A stretch of DNA of 64,000 bases from Centropus unirufus (Eukaryota; Chordata; Aves; Cuculiformes; Centropidae): positions 362,381-426,380 of the forward strand of contig VYZI01000325.1 of the NCBI GenBank assembly GCA_013397695.1, written 5' to 3'. Both the position numbers and the translations under genes were made by a program. The notes beneath the pieces were generated by a model that did not search any database, was not told the origin of the DNA, and was given only the letters and a program-made list of their open reading frames with translations. Positions 27,163 to 41,550 of the stretch are shown here, one piece after another (the first letter of the stretch is position 1; every line of letters begins with the position of its first letter).

Positions 27163-27918
27163 TGTGGTGGGCTGACCCTGGCTGGATGCCAGGTGCCCAC
27201 CAGAGCCACACCATCGCTCCCCTTCCTCGGCTAGGCAGGGGAGAGAAAATAGAAGGAAAGGTTGTAGGTCAAGTTAAGGACAGGGAGAAATCACTCGCCA
27301 ATTACCATCATGGGTGAAACAGGCTTGACTTGGGGAAATCAGTTTAATTTATTACCAATCAAATCATAGTAGGATAATAACGAACATAAATCTTTTAAAA
27401 AAAGTCCCTCCACCCCTCCCTTCATCCCAGGCTTCACTGTTATTAGTCCCAGTTTTCTCTACCACCTCTAACCCAGCAGCGCAGGGGGATAGGGAATGGG
27501 TGTTGAAGCCAGCTCGTCACATGTGGTCTCTACTGCTCCTTCCTCCTCAGGGAAAGGACTCTCCCCCTTTTCCAATATGGTGTCTGTCCCCCAGGAGATA
27601 GTTGTCCATGAACTTTTTCAACATGAGTCCTTCTCAAAGGCTGCATGTCTGCACTAAGTGCTCCAGCGTGGATCTCCCAAGGGGTCACAAGTCCTGCCAG
27701 CAAACCTGCTTCTGCATGGGTTCCTCTCTCCACAGGTTCTGCTTGGACCCTCCTCCAGCATGGGCTTCCCAGGGAGACACAGCCTCCTTCGGGTCTATCC
27801 ACCTGCTCTGGTATGGGGTCCTCCATGGGCTGCAGATGTATTCCTGCTCCACCGTTAACCTCCATGGGCTGCAGGGGAGCAGCCTGTCTCACCATGGTCT
27901 TTGCCACAGCCTGCATTA
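27163..27918 (-). mobile_element. 5'-truncated LTR, avian ERVL-like family
   Basis: The plus-strand start TGTGGTGGGCTGACCCTGG is the 3' end of the LTR read in sense. On the minus strand it contains the GC-rich repeated block (CCATGGAGG/TGGAGCAGG-type motifs), then GGTAATAAATTAAAC with a canonical AATAAA at 27,348-27,353, and ends in ...CCACCACA. Related copies with the same order are widespread in neoavian genomes, as I recall. The minus-strand 128-residue frame at 27,530-27,916 comes from this repeated block and is not a gene. The upstream part of the LTR is missing, and no internal retroviral sequence adjoins it. Confidence 0.78.
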
Positions 27919-30900
27919 TGGTTCAACTCTTTAAAGGCCATTGCAAAAAACAACTACTAGTACTAGCACCAATACTGGTGTATTCTTCACAGTAGGCCAG
28001 GTTTAGCTAACCACTGAACTCAGCAGGACATTTCGTGTACCACAGGAGCTGATGGAGGTACTCATGCCAACTCAGCTGTTGAGCCAAACCTTTCATTTTC
28101 CATCAGAGACCAAAATGACATGTAAAAGTAAGTTGTGCTCCCCATTTCATTGTATATAAGTTAAATAGTTCTATCAACTCTGGTGGTGTTAAATTCTGAG
28201 GAAGATTCTCAGGGCTGTGTTTGGTTTGGGGGCCTCTGAAGTGGATGTGCAGCCATACTGTTTCTCTGCCTTTGTTTCTATTTTCTGTATTTTCCTTCAT
28301 TCTTGCAACTCACCTGTCTTGAAACATAGCACCTGACAAGCTGCATTTTCATCACTCCTGTAGAGATGTATCCAGCTCTCCTACTTCCTTTTCTGAAGTG
28401 GCAAATGAGATCAAGCTGGTAATTTCTTAGATCTATGTATCTGGACTGAAATTGTGGTCCCAGTGAAATCAGTATTAATTTTATCGTCAGTTTAGTCACA
28501 AATGTGACTTTGCTTCTCACCAGCACAGTATTTTTTTTTGAGGACTAGACACTGACTGTCATTTCCAGATAAGAGGAAGAAGGCCAGGTGCTGTTAGCAT
28601 TCTATGAGTGATCTTCCTTATTCATCAGGCTTTTCACCAAGGGGAACCTAGATTATTCTGGGTGGGTGGAAAATCCCTCCAATTAAAAAGAAGCAGAGTC
28701 CTGCAAAGTGAGATAATCTTGCCTGCGTTTCCCACAAAGCATGTAAGGCAGCTCCTTGTACAAATTTCTAAATTAAGAGAGAAACAAATGCACCTGTGAG
28801 GAACCTGAAGTAAGAGTGTGACAGAGTTACCTGAAAGCAAGCCCTTGGACACCTTGGAAGGATGGAGGGCTGAGCTCAGAGGTGACATCTTCACACAGGG
28901 ATTTTGATTAATATGCCACAAAGTGAGAAGTTGTGGAAAAAAAAAAAAAGCAAGCTATGCCACATAACTGCTTTCCTTTCTCTTTTCCATGCATTTCAGA
29001 TATACAGATAATGGGAATAGCACAGAAATGCAGGCAGATGTCTCAAACTAAAGGTTAGAAGGAAAAAAAATTTGACAAGAATCACACAAGCTTCCCACAG
29101 CAAAGGTCGAACACTGACCTCCACACACACTAATGCCACTTCAGGTACTATAAAGGAACTTAAATATTTCAGTTTCAGGAAAAAAAAAAGGCTGAAAAAT
29201 GCATTAAACAATCTATTTATTCTGTTGGGTTTTTCCTCAAATGGTATAACCACAACTTTCAAATGTATATGAGGATTCTAATTTAATAAACAGTCACAAA
29301 GCTAGGTAATAATTAACTCTCAAATGTGCTTTCCCTGGTCTTGCTCTAGGGAATAAAGGAAAAAAAATAAAAGTCCAGATCCTTCAGCAGCCAGAGCTAC
29401 AAGCACATCCAACCAGATAATTGACACATTCGTTGAGCCAGCACAGCGTTAACTCTGTTTTAAGCTCCCTCAAATCATCTAGCTTTAGCAAGCATGTAAC
29501 TTAATTGGATTGCTACAGACCTGACAGCTCCCCATGTACCTTACGCTAAAGGATTGCTTCGTTACTGTATGATTGGATATGTACGCTAATGCTGCCAGTC
29601 CTGAGAACTGTCACCAGCCCTGCAGCTCGTCTTTCATCCTCCAGTTGCCATCGAAAAATGAAAACAACTGTTTTTCCTGCCTAAATTGGAAAAATAAAAT
29701 TTAGGAGAATTTTAAACCCACCATGTATTGGAAGCTGAAGATTTGAGCCAAACCTCGTATCCTTGGTCACATAGGTGATTCTGCCCCGTGCCACTGGTTC
29801 CAGTGTAACTCCAGTTAACTCAAGCAGGCTCATCAAAATAATCACTTTTACTTAGATGAGGAAAAGCCTGTTGAATGAGGCCTCCCAAAGGAGGAAATGT
29901 GAAGACAGTTTAGAAGGCAATGCTATGTATGCTCAGTAAACACAGACAGAGAGATGGTGTGTATAATACAAGATAAACAGCAGACTGACAAATTCTAAAA
30001 CACAGTTTCAGTTTTCACCTTAATGAAGCAAAAGACACCAATATTTGTAAGCCAGAGATGTCTCCAAAGCATGAGTGACACGTAGATGCCAAATCATCAT
30101 AAAAAAATCTATTAAATATCTCTCTCTCATTTGAGTCAGCACACACCTCCTTGGCTTCAGAGCTCTTTTGAAAGAGAAGATTGGTGGTTTGACCTTTATG
30201 CTGTCTCTTTGCTGCTGTTTCCCTGAATGCCCATCGTACTTTGTCACTGCTCTGCTCATTTTGTAACACAAGTTTTATTTTTATCCAGAAGTCATCCAAA
30301 GCCAGCATAATCCTTGTTCTTAACTCTTACATGGGCTACTTGGAAATTATTGCCCTTTTTGCGGGGGTGGGGTAAAGGCAAGCACATTAAAAACACAGGT
30401 TTGCTCAGTCTTTCTTACGTTAATGTCAACAAATGCTGCATTAAGTTGCAAAGGGTTATTTTGTAGGCCAATGTCTGTTTTTCCAACAACACCATGGGCA
30501 ATTTTCAGAACAGTCAAACGTAAACTTTCTAGAAGAACCCATTCTAGTAAGCTAGTCCTAATTTTGCTGGGTGGTTTTTTTCTTTGTATGAGTGTGTGTC
30601 CTTTTTTAAAAAAAATGTTAGAATGAGAGCTATATAGAAAATTATATGCAATATTACCATTTCCAGCCACTCTTCTTTGGAGGCACTAGCACCATTTTTT
30701 CAGCAATTTGTCCCTGTTCTTTTTCCTTTAGGTGACTGGTAGTCCTTGTGCAAACATTCCAGACATACTGATTAAGTATTATTTCTCTCAAGCTACACCT
30801 TCCATTAAGTCAAAGACTCGGCCTGATCTGCCTTGCTTGTGAAGATCATACTAAGGGAGATCAGAAAATCCTTCCACTGTTCATTGTCATAACCACGTCA

Positions 30901-30957
30901 CTCTGCAAAGTTTCCACGAACCATTATCTATCTATTAGTTTATCGGCTATTTAAGCT
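27919..30957. other. Intergenic; no gene seen
   Basis: No coding exon or recognised repeat apart from short poly-A/T runs (for example near 28,937). The 29,380-29,640 part is of balanced composition with many TAATT and TTACGCTAA-like words and could be a conserved non-coding element; this was not tested. Confidence 0.5.
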
Positions 30958-31201
30958 GAAAGTGGGGAGATTCAGATTAGACACGCAGGAGAATTTTTTT
31001 TATTATGTGGGTGGTGATGCATTGGAACAGATTCCCCTGAGAAACTGTGGAAGCCCCATCCCTGGAGGTGTTCAAGGCCAGGCTGAATTGGGCTTTGATC
31101 AATCTGATCTAGCAGAAGATATCCCTGCCCATGGCAGGTGGGTGTTGGAACTAGATGATCTTTATAGTCCATTCCAACCCAAAACATTCAATGATTCTAT
31201 T
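30958..31201 (+). repeat. CR1 LINE 3' end fragment
   Basis: A plus-strand CR1 tail: GGGGAGATTCAGATTAGACA-type start, GATGCATTGGAACAGATTCC, CCCCATCCCTGGAGGTGTTC, ATATCCCTGCCCATGGCAGG, and a terminal ...AATGATTCTAT. About 240 bp, 5'-truncated. The open frames on both strands here come from the repeat. Confidence 0.92.
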
Positions 31202-34200
31202 TATACAGTCTATCCAAAACAACTGCGTATCTTTGACAAATAATCCTTACTTCAAGTAACTCTTACCTCCAAAGTTTCACTTCAGTGCTGTAAATATTCT
31301 AGAGTTTTACTAGGAGAATTTCTTGATTTTTTCCTGCTTACTTTGTTCAGTGACCACCAAAATGCAGCCACAGCTGGGTGGCTCTTCAGCAATACACAGC
31401 TATGCTATATTACATGATGACTGGGAATGGAAAATAAAGACTAATGTATTCAGCTGAAACAGCGACTGATATTTCCATAGGCAGAATATAATTACCTGCG
31501 CTGGCATTCTGCCAGGACACTGAGGTTAACATTATTACTCCTACAATATTCCCATTTATGGGCAATATGGAAAAAAAGTAGCAACAGGATTTTTTAATTG
31601 AACCAGTGTGAACCCATCTACAGTAGGTTGCAGTCCAATTAAAATTGACAGCCCAGTGAAGTGGATACACATAACACAGATAAGATAGAAAATCCAAGTC
31701 ATTCTCTTTTTCTTTGTCTTCTCCTGTTGGTGTTTTTTTCCACTGGATATTTCGTTTCGTTTTCTAAATCTTTTGATGCCAGGAAACTATCACTGACTGG
31801 AAACACTTACTGGCTTTTTGCAGACAGTTTTCATAACTTAAAATAAAGATGGAAAAATATATCCTGTTAAATGTTTCAGCATCGCATTTCTTTCATTTTA
31901 TACAGCACACTATTAAAATTACATTGGCTGTGCAGTAGGAGGTTGGAAAAAGCAACTGCTTTTAACCTTTAATATTAAATGACTCTGAAGTCACTAAATC
32001 TGTCTTTGAAGAACACCCAATGCATGCACTACCCATCTGAAACTTGTAGCTAACTTACAATCAAACAGTCTGATCCTCTATCAAAAATGCTGCAGAGGCT
32101 AACATCTGAAGCTCTTTTTCCTCTTTTTTTTTTTTTCCTCCTGGGAAAAATAAACACTTGAAATGGAATAAAATGTATTACACTGTTTATTCCTGGTTCT
32201 GCAGTCTTTATTCACATAAGTATCTCTTTCAGACACATAGAACCATGCAAGCACCCACTGAGGTCAACAGGACTCCTGGGGAATTAATATTCCCTATCTG
32301 ACAGAAGTGTTGTGAGGCGTACTTCATTAGTGCTCTGAAGCACTCCAAGAGCACTAGATAACAGCTGCTATACGTTGTAAGAAAATAGTACTATTCATTA
32401 TTACAGAAGAGCTAAACCATGTTTGTAATTGACCGTTGCCTGAATCTTTTTGAAGTTATTGGGTTTGGAGATATGCCCCAGAGCAAATCTGTTATTTAAT
32501 AGAATAAAGAAAGCAAAGAAGCGATGGGGTATGTTTTAAGAGCAAAACAGAATAAAGCTCCCCTGGGCTGTATCCTATTGACCTCTAGTTCCATTATTGT
32601 TTCTAAAATGTTTTTCCATTTAAGGCATTGCCACTGAATCCTTCCCAGGAAGCCCTGGGAAAGGAAATAAAGTGAAGCCTCTACAAACCTTGTAAGTAAC
32701 ATCTCTAAAAATGGAGGGTTGATTTATATTTTACTGACAGCCAGGTTTAAGGGGGAAACAACCTCCAGGCTTTGGTTATGAATCTTCTATAATATAATAA
32801 ATGGTGCCATCTACTGGCTCTCTTTTGCTTTTGATCAGTGTCAGGGTTTGATTGTACAGTACAGAGCTACTGCAGGTAGCATTAAAACACCAAAGAAATC
32901 AAGCCAACATAACTGAAGCTAGCATACTTCCTGACAACAGATCTTGGAGTGATTTACAGGGGTTTCTCTATAGCACACAAGCCTAAAATGAAATAAGAGT
33001 AGTAGGAGAAATAAAAATGGCAAGATGCAAGTAAGAGAGAAAAAGCAGCATTCCAGCAGACGCGTGAAACTGGATGAAGGGTTGATATTAAAGAGAGATA
33101 CAGCTAAGCTGAACCAGATGCAGGCATCCCATAGGACACACTAGTGATGAGACTCCTCAGAGAGAAGAGGAGAGCTTCTCCAATTCCTCCCATTTAATTT
33201 TTTGTTAGAGAAAGCATAGCCAATCATGCTGTTTTTTTCCCTTCCGCCCACTCCAGTTTCTACTATTAAACAGAGAAGGAAATGTAAACAGCCCTGACAG
33301 AAGAAATATACACATGGACAGAGAAGTTATGGGTCAATTTCTTTCTCAGAGCTCAATATTTTGCTTGATTCACACCATGACCAAGATTTGACTCTCTGAC
33401 TTACGCCTCTGAAAATTAAATGAACTGTGCCCTGTTCTACTCTTAGTTATGCAAAGCAGTCCTTGGCACCTCTTCTGGAGCCAAATTGAATTCATTGAGT
33501 AAAGGATCTGCTTCATAATATTTTGTTGTTGTTGCTTTTAATGTATCTAGATAATTTGCTTGAAAAGGCAAAATCAGCTGTAGAGCTATTTTAGTCTGAT
33601 TTCCTAAGAAAAAGAGACTACTGCAATCACAGCATCTGGCAAAGGGGAAACAGTCTCAAAAATACACAATTTTTTCAAGTGCTTTGCCAAAAGCAGAGTG
33701 ATTGTTAGTGCCATTTTGGAGGAAAAAAAAGCATGAGGGGAAGTCCTTAGGCATCAGACAATCCCACTAGATGCAAACCCATAGGAAGCTGCTCTCCTTC
33801 AGTACAGCTTCTAGTAAAATATGTTTGTCATGATAGTCTTCACCTGGTAAGCAGCAGATAAGCAGGACAGGATGGAAATGCAGGTTATCAGGCTTTTATT
33901 GCTACAAATGGAACCTGTATCAGAGCAAGTTACAGCTTTTTGTGCTCCCCCTTAATCTATCAATGAAGATCATGTTTATCTGTTCCTCAAGGAGTGCTTT
34001 TAGACTTTGAAAGTACAAGAGATTACGTAAATTGTATCTTGAAACAGGGGTAGACTTCTCCATGCCTGAATCAGAAGTGGAAAGTGAGTCAGCAGCTCTC
34101 ACAGCAAAATCCCACCTCCACTCTCAGACCCCAGGTTAAGATTTTTACACAAGCCTTCAGGTATATGAGTTCTGACAGCAGTCACACACTGAGAAATTTC

Positions 34201-37200
34201 AAGCAATGCAACTCCATTTGGAGCTGTGCTGGAAGGGACTGGGAACACTGGAGTTCCTGTAGAATGCCTTTCATGCAGCTCTTAAAATGAGAGACTTCTG
34301 GAAAGTCAAATCCCAGTACACAGGTTGGGAACCTTGTAAGTGTAATCAAGACTTTCCAAAGGGGGTTACTGAATCCCACTTATGAAAGCTTATGACAATA
34401 AACGTGGTATATTTTTTGTTATTAGCATGCAGCCCACATCCAACAGACACTGTTTTTTATGTCAGTGTGTGCAAACATTATGTTTTCACTTCATTCAGTT
34501 CATCCAGCCGTTAATGGCCTGGTATCGTAGATGTGGAGTTTTTTAATTTGCAGTCCTGATGGGTACCAGGTCAGTTTCCTAGCAGGCTTTCATTAGTCTC
34601 CCTTCACATTTTTCATCAGTCTCACATTAGTGTAAGATTGTAATCTAATGAAGAGGATATTCACCACATCGATTCCTTTCACTGGGCAGGGGAGTTTCTG
34701 CCTCAGTAGAGGTAGGAAACCAAAGAGCCCTCTTTTTGGAAATAACTCTAACTTTCTGTCTTTAATAGATCCCAAATAAGCCTGTAGTGATCTCTTGAAC
34801 AGCATTGAGTTTTAAGAGAAGAAACCTAGCTCCTGTAAGAAAGGCACTGACAATATTTCCATTCTCCAGCTCCTAATAGAAGCACTCCAGACAATGTGTA
34901 GCCCTGGAGAAGCTGGCTACCAGTGCTGTGCAGGAAACCCATGGTTTCCGAGTTCCTCTTGGCTCTAGGAACAGGCAGGGAGGAAGCATGAATCTAGGCA
35001 GCAGATGGAGACATTGCTAATTGCTCTGTTTTGATGCTGGGCCATGGGCTGACAGACAGTTCACACTTCTCTCTTAGCAGTGATTTGCCCTGTCAAAAAG
35101 CTACAGATATGGGAATGATAACAAAGAAAGTGAAAACATCAATCACCTCAAATTTGCTGCAGAACATTGTGAGGCAGCTTGGACTTGGCAGGCTTTGCAG
35201 ACCACAAAATGTACTCTGTCCCTTTTACAGTGTCAAGTGGCAATGGTGTTATGCAAAAATCCATTTCTAATGGATTTTTGCTGATTTCTTAAAAAGTCGG
35301 GTGATTATTATAAAAGAAAGCAGAGTGGCTTAGCATATGTGCAAAAACATATACGGGAGAAAAAATACCATGAGGGCAGTGGCTCATAAACAAAGGATCA
35401 GAACTCAGTAAGGCCTCCGAGTAGAATAAAATTTATTGCAAAACCAGGACTCACCAAAAGCAGGAATAAAAGACTGCAACTGGAAGAGAATTCAGGAGTG
35501 TGCTGTAACCAGTGAGAAGCCTGGGAGCTGTTCCATTGAAGTGTCCCAGTTTAAAGACTGTCAGCAGATTACAATCTTTATACCATGTAAAACTTCAGCT
35601 TTCACACTTTCTTCTTCTCCAGAAAATACTGGCTACAAATCTTTTTTTTTTTTTTTTTGGTAACAACTGTGGCTTTGTTTTCTGTAATGTCCCTAGCACA
35701 TTTTACATGCTCTGCAATAGTAAATGGCTGTGATTATACTGCTTTGGGGGAGGTACAATATCAGAGACTTTGTCTGCATTTTGCCTTTGAGCAGAATTGC
35801 TAAGCTCTCTGTGTTTTTTAAGAATATTTTTCCGGTTTCCAATAAAATGAAAAAAAAAAAAATTAAACTACCACCCTCATTACAAATCAGCCATTTACAT
35901 CACAGTAAATCAAACAAAACATTTTTTTAATAAAAAAGAGATAATATGTCTTCTCAAAGTGCTGGAAAGAAGGACTTTTACTGTCCCCACTGAACTGTTT
36001 CATTATCTCACATGGAAAAATGTCACCCTCTACAGGGCCAGCTTCCATTCTTTCATTGTTGATGGAGCTGTACATTTCTAAATATAGGAGATCATAATGG
36101 GAAATTCAGCCAAAACCATCAGTGAAATATCTCAATACAAAAGGTAATTTGAAATTTAAAAGCAACTATTTTGCTTTGTCTTTTCTGAGTGTCCCAACCT
36201 CTATCCTCAAAACAGGAAAAAAGGCTGCTGTGACATTTTCCACAGTAGGTGACCAGAAGGTACCTAAACTAGGTGGTGCAGACAGGCTAAGTAAAAATAG
36301 TGTCCTCATTTCAACCAGACACCCATTTCACATGACTAAAAGTAAGTGACTTGCATCTGTGCTGTATTTTAACTGAAAGAATCTGAAGTCTAGATGAAGC
36401 TACTCATATTGGTTCCTCCTGTAGTCCACAGAAGTGGGTCCATGGGGAGATTCATGCTACCTCTAAAAGGCATCAATTTTAGCAGGTATACTGGATATGC
36501 TTCTTAATCCAAGAAGCCTAGATGATTAGCTTACATTAGCTAATGCTTAAATGTCTAAATATTAGACAAGACAAATTCCAACACATCAAATTATTGAAGA
36601 TGTCCAATGAAGCGCATCACTGCGGGGTAATTCTCCTTTCTTAAAGCAATCAATGACACCAAAACACTTATTGGAGAAGAGTGTGACTCACCTTCCCAAG
36701 GCACCTCTCTTCCATATAGGAAATCTACCTTATTCATTTGCATGTTTGGTATGGCTAAGGTTGAGAAAGACAAGTCGCACAGATTCAACAAGCTTGGCTA
36801 CAAGTGGTCTTCTGCCTTGCTGTCTATTCCACTGTTAAAATTCTCTTTGCCATGTTGGAGAGGGGATTAACAAATCAACTAACAGAACATCCAAGTGCAG
36901 GCTGTTGGAGGGAGATGTTTTGCAGATAAATTAATTGGAATTGCATCGCTAAGAACTGCACCGTTGTATCTACTAAGGAACATCATTCCCAGTTGGAGTT
37001 TATTAGGCACATCTGTAAAAGTAAGAGAACTAATGGCTGTGAAACAGGCCATTCGCTTTCATGATCACTAAATCCCTGCTGAAAAGGTACTTCCATTTGG
37101 CCGCTGATTCAAACTGTTAGGTTAAACAAAAACATCCTGAGCTCTGGCCTAAAGATGGTTGTCACATAAATGAGCAAGAGATAAAGTGGACACATATTTC

Positions 37201-40200
37201 ACACTTGTAATTTGGACTCAATATGCAAAATTTCTCCTTTATTTTCTCTAAAAACTATACTTCATTTCCCAGAGAAAAGCAATCACAAGAATTATATTTC
37301 CAATCAAACATTTCATCAGAATTCTCTACTTTTGTATTGCACATTTCTAAACTTATTTTAGTATACTAGCACATGTTTTCTATTAACAGATCTTCTTTCT
37401 CATTTATACTTGACCTTCTATACATCATTAATTAAAGTTGTTAGCTTCACAATATGTCAGCTCTTCTTGAGTTCCATTGCTTCTGAAACCAATGTCACAT
37501 TGCTGTTTTTCTTATCAGTTGCTCATTTATGCATTTATGACAGCTTTTGTGTTGTTTGTTTCCCAATGCACTTTATTTTCCACACTTACGTATTAAAAGA
37601 AAACATAATTATACTAAATGGTATCAGAAAAATTAAAGCATTTGGGAAATATACTAATGGAAGTTCAACACTGCCTTTGTATGAAAAATTAGCACTCTTG
37701 AAGGTCTAATAAATGTGGTTAAGAATGTCTCTGCTGTCAATAACCTAAAAAGTAGTCAAAATCCCCTGTGCTATCAGCTAGTAATATAATGTAACGCCAA
37801 TAAAAAAAAAGAAATGGGAAAAAAAATGAAATATCACAAAGTCATTCAAATGGAAATAAAGCCATCTGCAGCTGCCTAAGCAATATGAAGGCAGAGTGAG
37901 CTAGATTAAGTTTTGAAACTGACAACTAAGCTACTCATAGGTATAACTGCCAACGTATGGTTCCTTTTTCAACTCTAGACTTATTGAAGTGAGTGAAGTT
38001 AGGCTAGACAAAAGCTGCAGTAAATCAGCAACTGCTTTATTAGCTCCAACTTTTCAACAGAAAACCAAAGACGCTTTGAAATTCTTAATGACTGTTTTTC
38101 TGAAAATGGAACAAGCATGCTCTGCAGCTTCTTTTTAGATATGAAAGGTAAGGCGTTAAAACGACCTAAGCATTGTGGTTGCTACAGTAAGAACTGAAGT
38201 GATGTTCCGATGATTGTAATGAGTTACTTTTGATTTCATACTTTGATCGCTCTTAGAGTAGTGAGGTGCTTCTTTGTTGTTTTGTGAGTGCTAATTACTA
38301 TAGTGTAGTGTTAAATCATTGTTGTGCTGGTTTTCTTGAGCAGCAGGATGGATAATTGAATAATTACAAAGGAAAAGTTCATTAAAATGGGTATGGCTAT
38401 GGAAATGAGATTTTACAGCAATTCAGTGAGGGATCGCATACAGTTATGCAAAAAAATCTGTTGAAAAACATTCTTTTCCTATCTAGAAGACAAAATCTTT
38501 TGTGCATGCAGCTTCTCTTTAGGAGAAGTGCAGGAAATGACTACTGCACTGGGCTGACTTTTTTCCACTTGTGTTACTGAGAGAATCATTAATCCTGGCA
38601 TAATTCAAAGTTTAGCCATAGAATTCCTCTGTTGTTACAGGTAACCCCAAAGCTCAAATGCTCCATCTGAAAACAGGTCTCAAGTGTATTAGAGGTGTAG
38701 GAACTACCATATGCCACTGAAGGGACTTCATAATAACCCAGAATGACAGTGGGAAAACTCTTCCACCTTGGACTTCCAAGCTATTTCTTTTCTAGTGCAC
38801 AAGAAAGCAAAATGTTGAGTCCCATGATGGCTGAATACACCTGAGATATTAGGCCACACAGTGCTGTATTGAGCTGCAACAGGACCCAGGTGCTACCTCT
38901 CCAGCTGTCATAGCTACTGCCTTGAAAAAATTAAGCTGCTGCATCCTGTGATGAAGCACTGGGAGTGCCATAGGGAAAAGCGTTCCATGGGAAACTGATC
39001 ATCAAGCAAATCTCACAGCGTAATGCAAAGGACTAGTTAATAAAGAAGTACCCTTGAAAGATTCTACTGATACCCATAGAATCAACATCAGGATTAATAC
39101 TTTAGATCTTTTGTGTAGTACTGTTCTCCCTTTACCAGTCTCTTTTACTTCTACTCATTGCAGCCCATGTCTGTCTCCCATTTATATTCCCCTGCTATAC
39201 TTGTCTAAGTTTATTACCTGTTTCCAATTTCACCCTCATTTTCAAGGGACTGCTCAGCATTTTTCTGGTCATTAGGTACTAATTTTAAAAGTCTAGGTTA
39301 CAAAGAAGAGACTGGAAATTCTCACCAATGCAAGTATTATTGGCAACTGGCAAGATAGTTCACAACACTGGAATGATAAAGATCTTTAGATAAAAGTTGT
39401 TTAGGGGAAGAGGTGAAAGCAGTGAATGATGTAGTGCCAGTACTACAAAGACACTCTTTGCTGGCCTGAATGTACATCCTGATAATTCAGAAACTAATTA
39501 TCAATGTGCTAAAATACAAAAGACAAGAAGGGAATACAGCAGAGTGGGAAGGAGGGAGAGTCTTTATAGACCATGAAACCATACTAGAATTATTTCTTAT
39601 GACTTGTCTGCAGTGAGAGGCAGACTGCGGGGGAAAAATTGTCTTGCTATGGGAGAATTCAATTTAAGAAATGTAGCATGGAGGTCACACAACTTATTAG
39701 AGTTTCTAAAATTATTCCCTGTGATCCGTTAGCACAGAAAGTATTACTGCTCTCAATACAGGGCAACTCAATTATGGTCTCACTACGATGGATAGAGCTG
39801 TATTAATTCCTGGCCTGGAATTGGTGAGGGGTAACTGGATATGATAGATGAGATTTATGTCACGTAATTTTAATCATCTACCATGAGTTCAAAGCTAGTT
39901 GCCCTGGACTTCTTCTGCAGTCAACAGAGGGAAATAGGCACCGGTAGAATGCAAGCCACGCTACCTATCTTGGAACTCTAGGATATTTAATCTCAGTTAA
40001 TGTTACTTATCCAAAAGTAGATTTCTGCCCATCCAGATCCTCTCCACAGTCAAAGTACAAGGCACCACCAGAATATGAGTTACTAAATTCTAAACAGACA
40101 TCCCAAAAAGGCAGGGTGAATCCCCTGAACAGTAGCTGATGCTACAACATGGCTAATTTCCCATGGCTGATGAAAATTTTGAGTGAAGTCAGCTGGGGAG

Positions 40201-40295
40201 AAGCAGAGAGAAAAAAGCAAATGTAAAATGGGAGTCCTACGAAAGAAACTAAAAAGGTGCCTAGAAAACAGAGTACTGCACAAAGAAAAAGGAAA
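31202..40295. other. Intergenic between the inferred ENOX1 start and CCDC122; no gene seen
   Basis: About 9 kb of AT-rich sequence. Only simple repeats are evident: a 17-T run at 35,642-35,658 and several shorter A/T runs. All open frames are 60-100 codons with no recognisable family. A stretch at about 36,890-37,140 has low repeat content and several TTAATTGG-like words. Confidence 0.55.
35642..35658. repeat. Poly(T) run, 17 T
   Basis: An uninterrupted T run. On the minus strand it would be a poly(A) run, but I see no retroposed sequence upstream of it on that strand. Confidence 0.9.
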
Positions 40296-40607
40296 TCTTC
40301 AGTTAAAAAGTACCTTAAAGACCATCCAGTTTCAACCCCCATGCCATAGGCAAGGATACCTTCCACTAGATCAGGTTGCTTAAAGCCCCATCCAAACTGG
40401 TCCTGAGCATCTCTAGGGATGGATCTTCCATGATGTCTCTGGAAAACTTGTTCCAGTGTTTACCACACTCAGAGTAAAAAAATTCTACGTAATACTTAGT
40501 CTAAATCTCTCCTCTTTCAGCTTATGACTGTTAGCTCTCAAGCTATTACTACATTCCCCGATAAAGACCTCTTCCCCAGCTTTCCTTGTAGAGAAACACT
40601 AAAGGTA
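40296..40607 (-). repeat. CR1 LINE 3' end fragment
   Basis: Minus-orientation CR1 with the usual blocks: GGATACCTTCCACTAGATCA, AACTTGTTCCAGTGTTTACC, ATCTCTCCTCTTTCAGCTTA, and a CCCCGATAAAGACCTCTTCC-type 5' part. The terminal 3' octamer repeat is missing or degraded. About 310 bp. Confidence 0.88.
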
Positions 40608-41550
40608 GATAGAATATTTGTACTGCACTAGAGCAGGGCATCCCAGTCCTTGAGTAACTGTGACAGATAGGACAAAACCTGAGGGCGAAATTTAAAAAAA
40701 AGACCCAATTACCTTCTATCCAAGTTGGTTGAGAAGGCCACTTGTCTACTGATGTATATTTTATATGAATGTTATAAAGTCGAGATTTAATAGATTAGCA
40801 TTCTGTGCCCACTGAAAAAGAGAAAGGTAGCAAAGGTAGGAAATCATATAATGGTTAGTCTGAAACTACCCTTCCTCTTCCCTCAAAAGCCCCTGCCCAA
40901 GTTCAATCTGCAGCATGCAGCCATAAAGTAAACCTTTAAATATGTGTAAACAACAGACTGGCTGTGATATTTCTGGTATTATATCAAACAAAATAGGGAC
41001 TTAATTGAGTCTTTTAAATTAAGGGTAGCTGCTCTAGGAAACCCTTACTGGAAAAAGCCAGACTCTGCCATAAGGCACTCGAGAACTGAATCAGCTGCCA
41101 GATGCCTTTCTCTTGTCAAGTATATTGGGAGCCTCAAGCAATGACATTCATACCTTATGTTTAAGCTTTCCAGAACACTGACCTTGAGACAGAACTGCAG
41201 TTTCAGACCAAAAGATTCAGCTCAGGCAGAGTTATTTAAAAAGCCTGAAAACACAGGTTTATGTAATGTGTTGTAAATCCGTAACTACCAGCTATCATCA
41301 GCTTCAGTCAGCTATAAATCAGAAGCAGGAAGCCAAAAAGCCAAAGCTTTTTTTAAAATTTATTTTTAAGAATAAATGTGAAGTCCTCTGATTTGTTGTG
41401 GATTTTGCATTGCAACTCACACTGGAACAGAAGGTTGGAGGAAATTTGCCAAATTCTTCCTCTTTTAAAAATGGAACAACACTTAAGAATAAATAAATGA
41501 AATCAAAGAAATTCAAACACACACACACCCCCATGATGACCAAGAGTGAC

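Noticed and set aside
27530..27916. 128-residue minus-strand frame with repeated EPMEVNG-like segments
   Set aside because: It lies inside the ERVL-like LTR, whose GC-rich internal repeats produce such frames in many copies. No protein-coding evidence.
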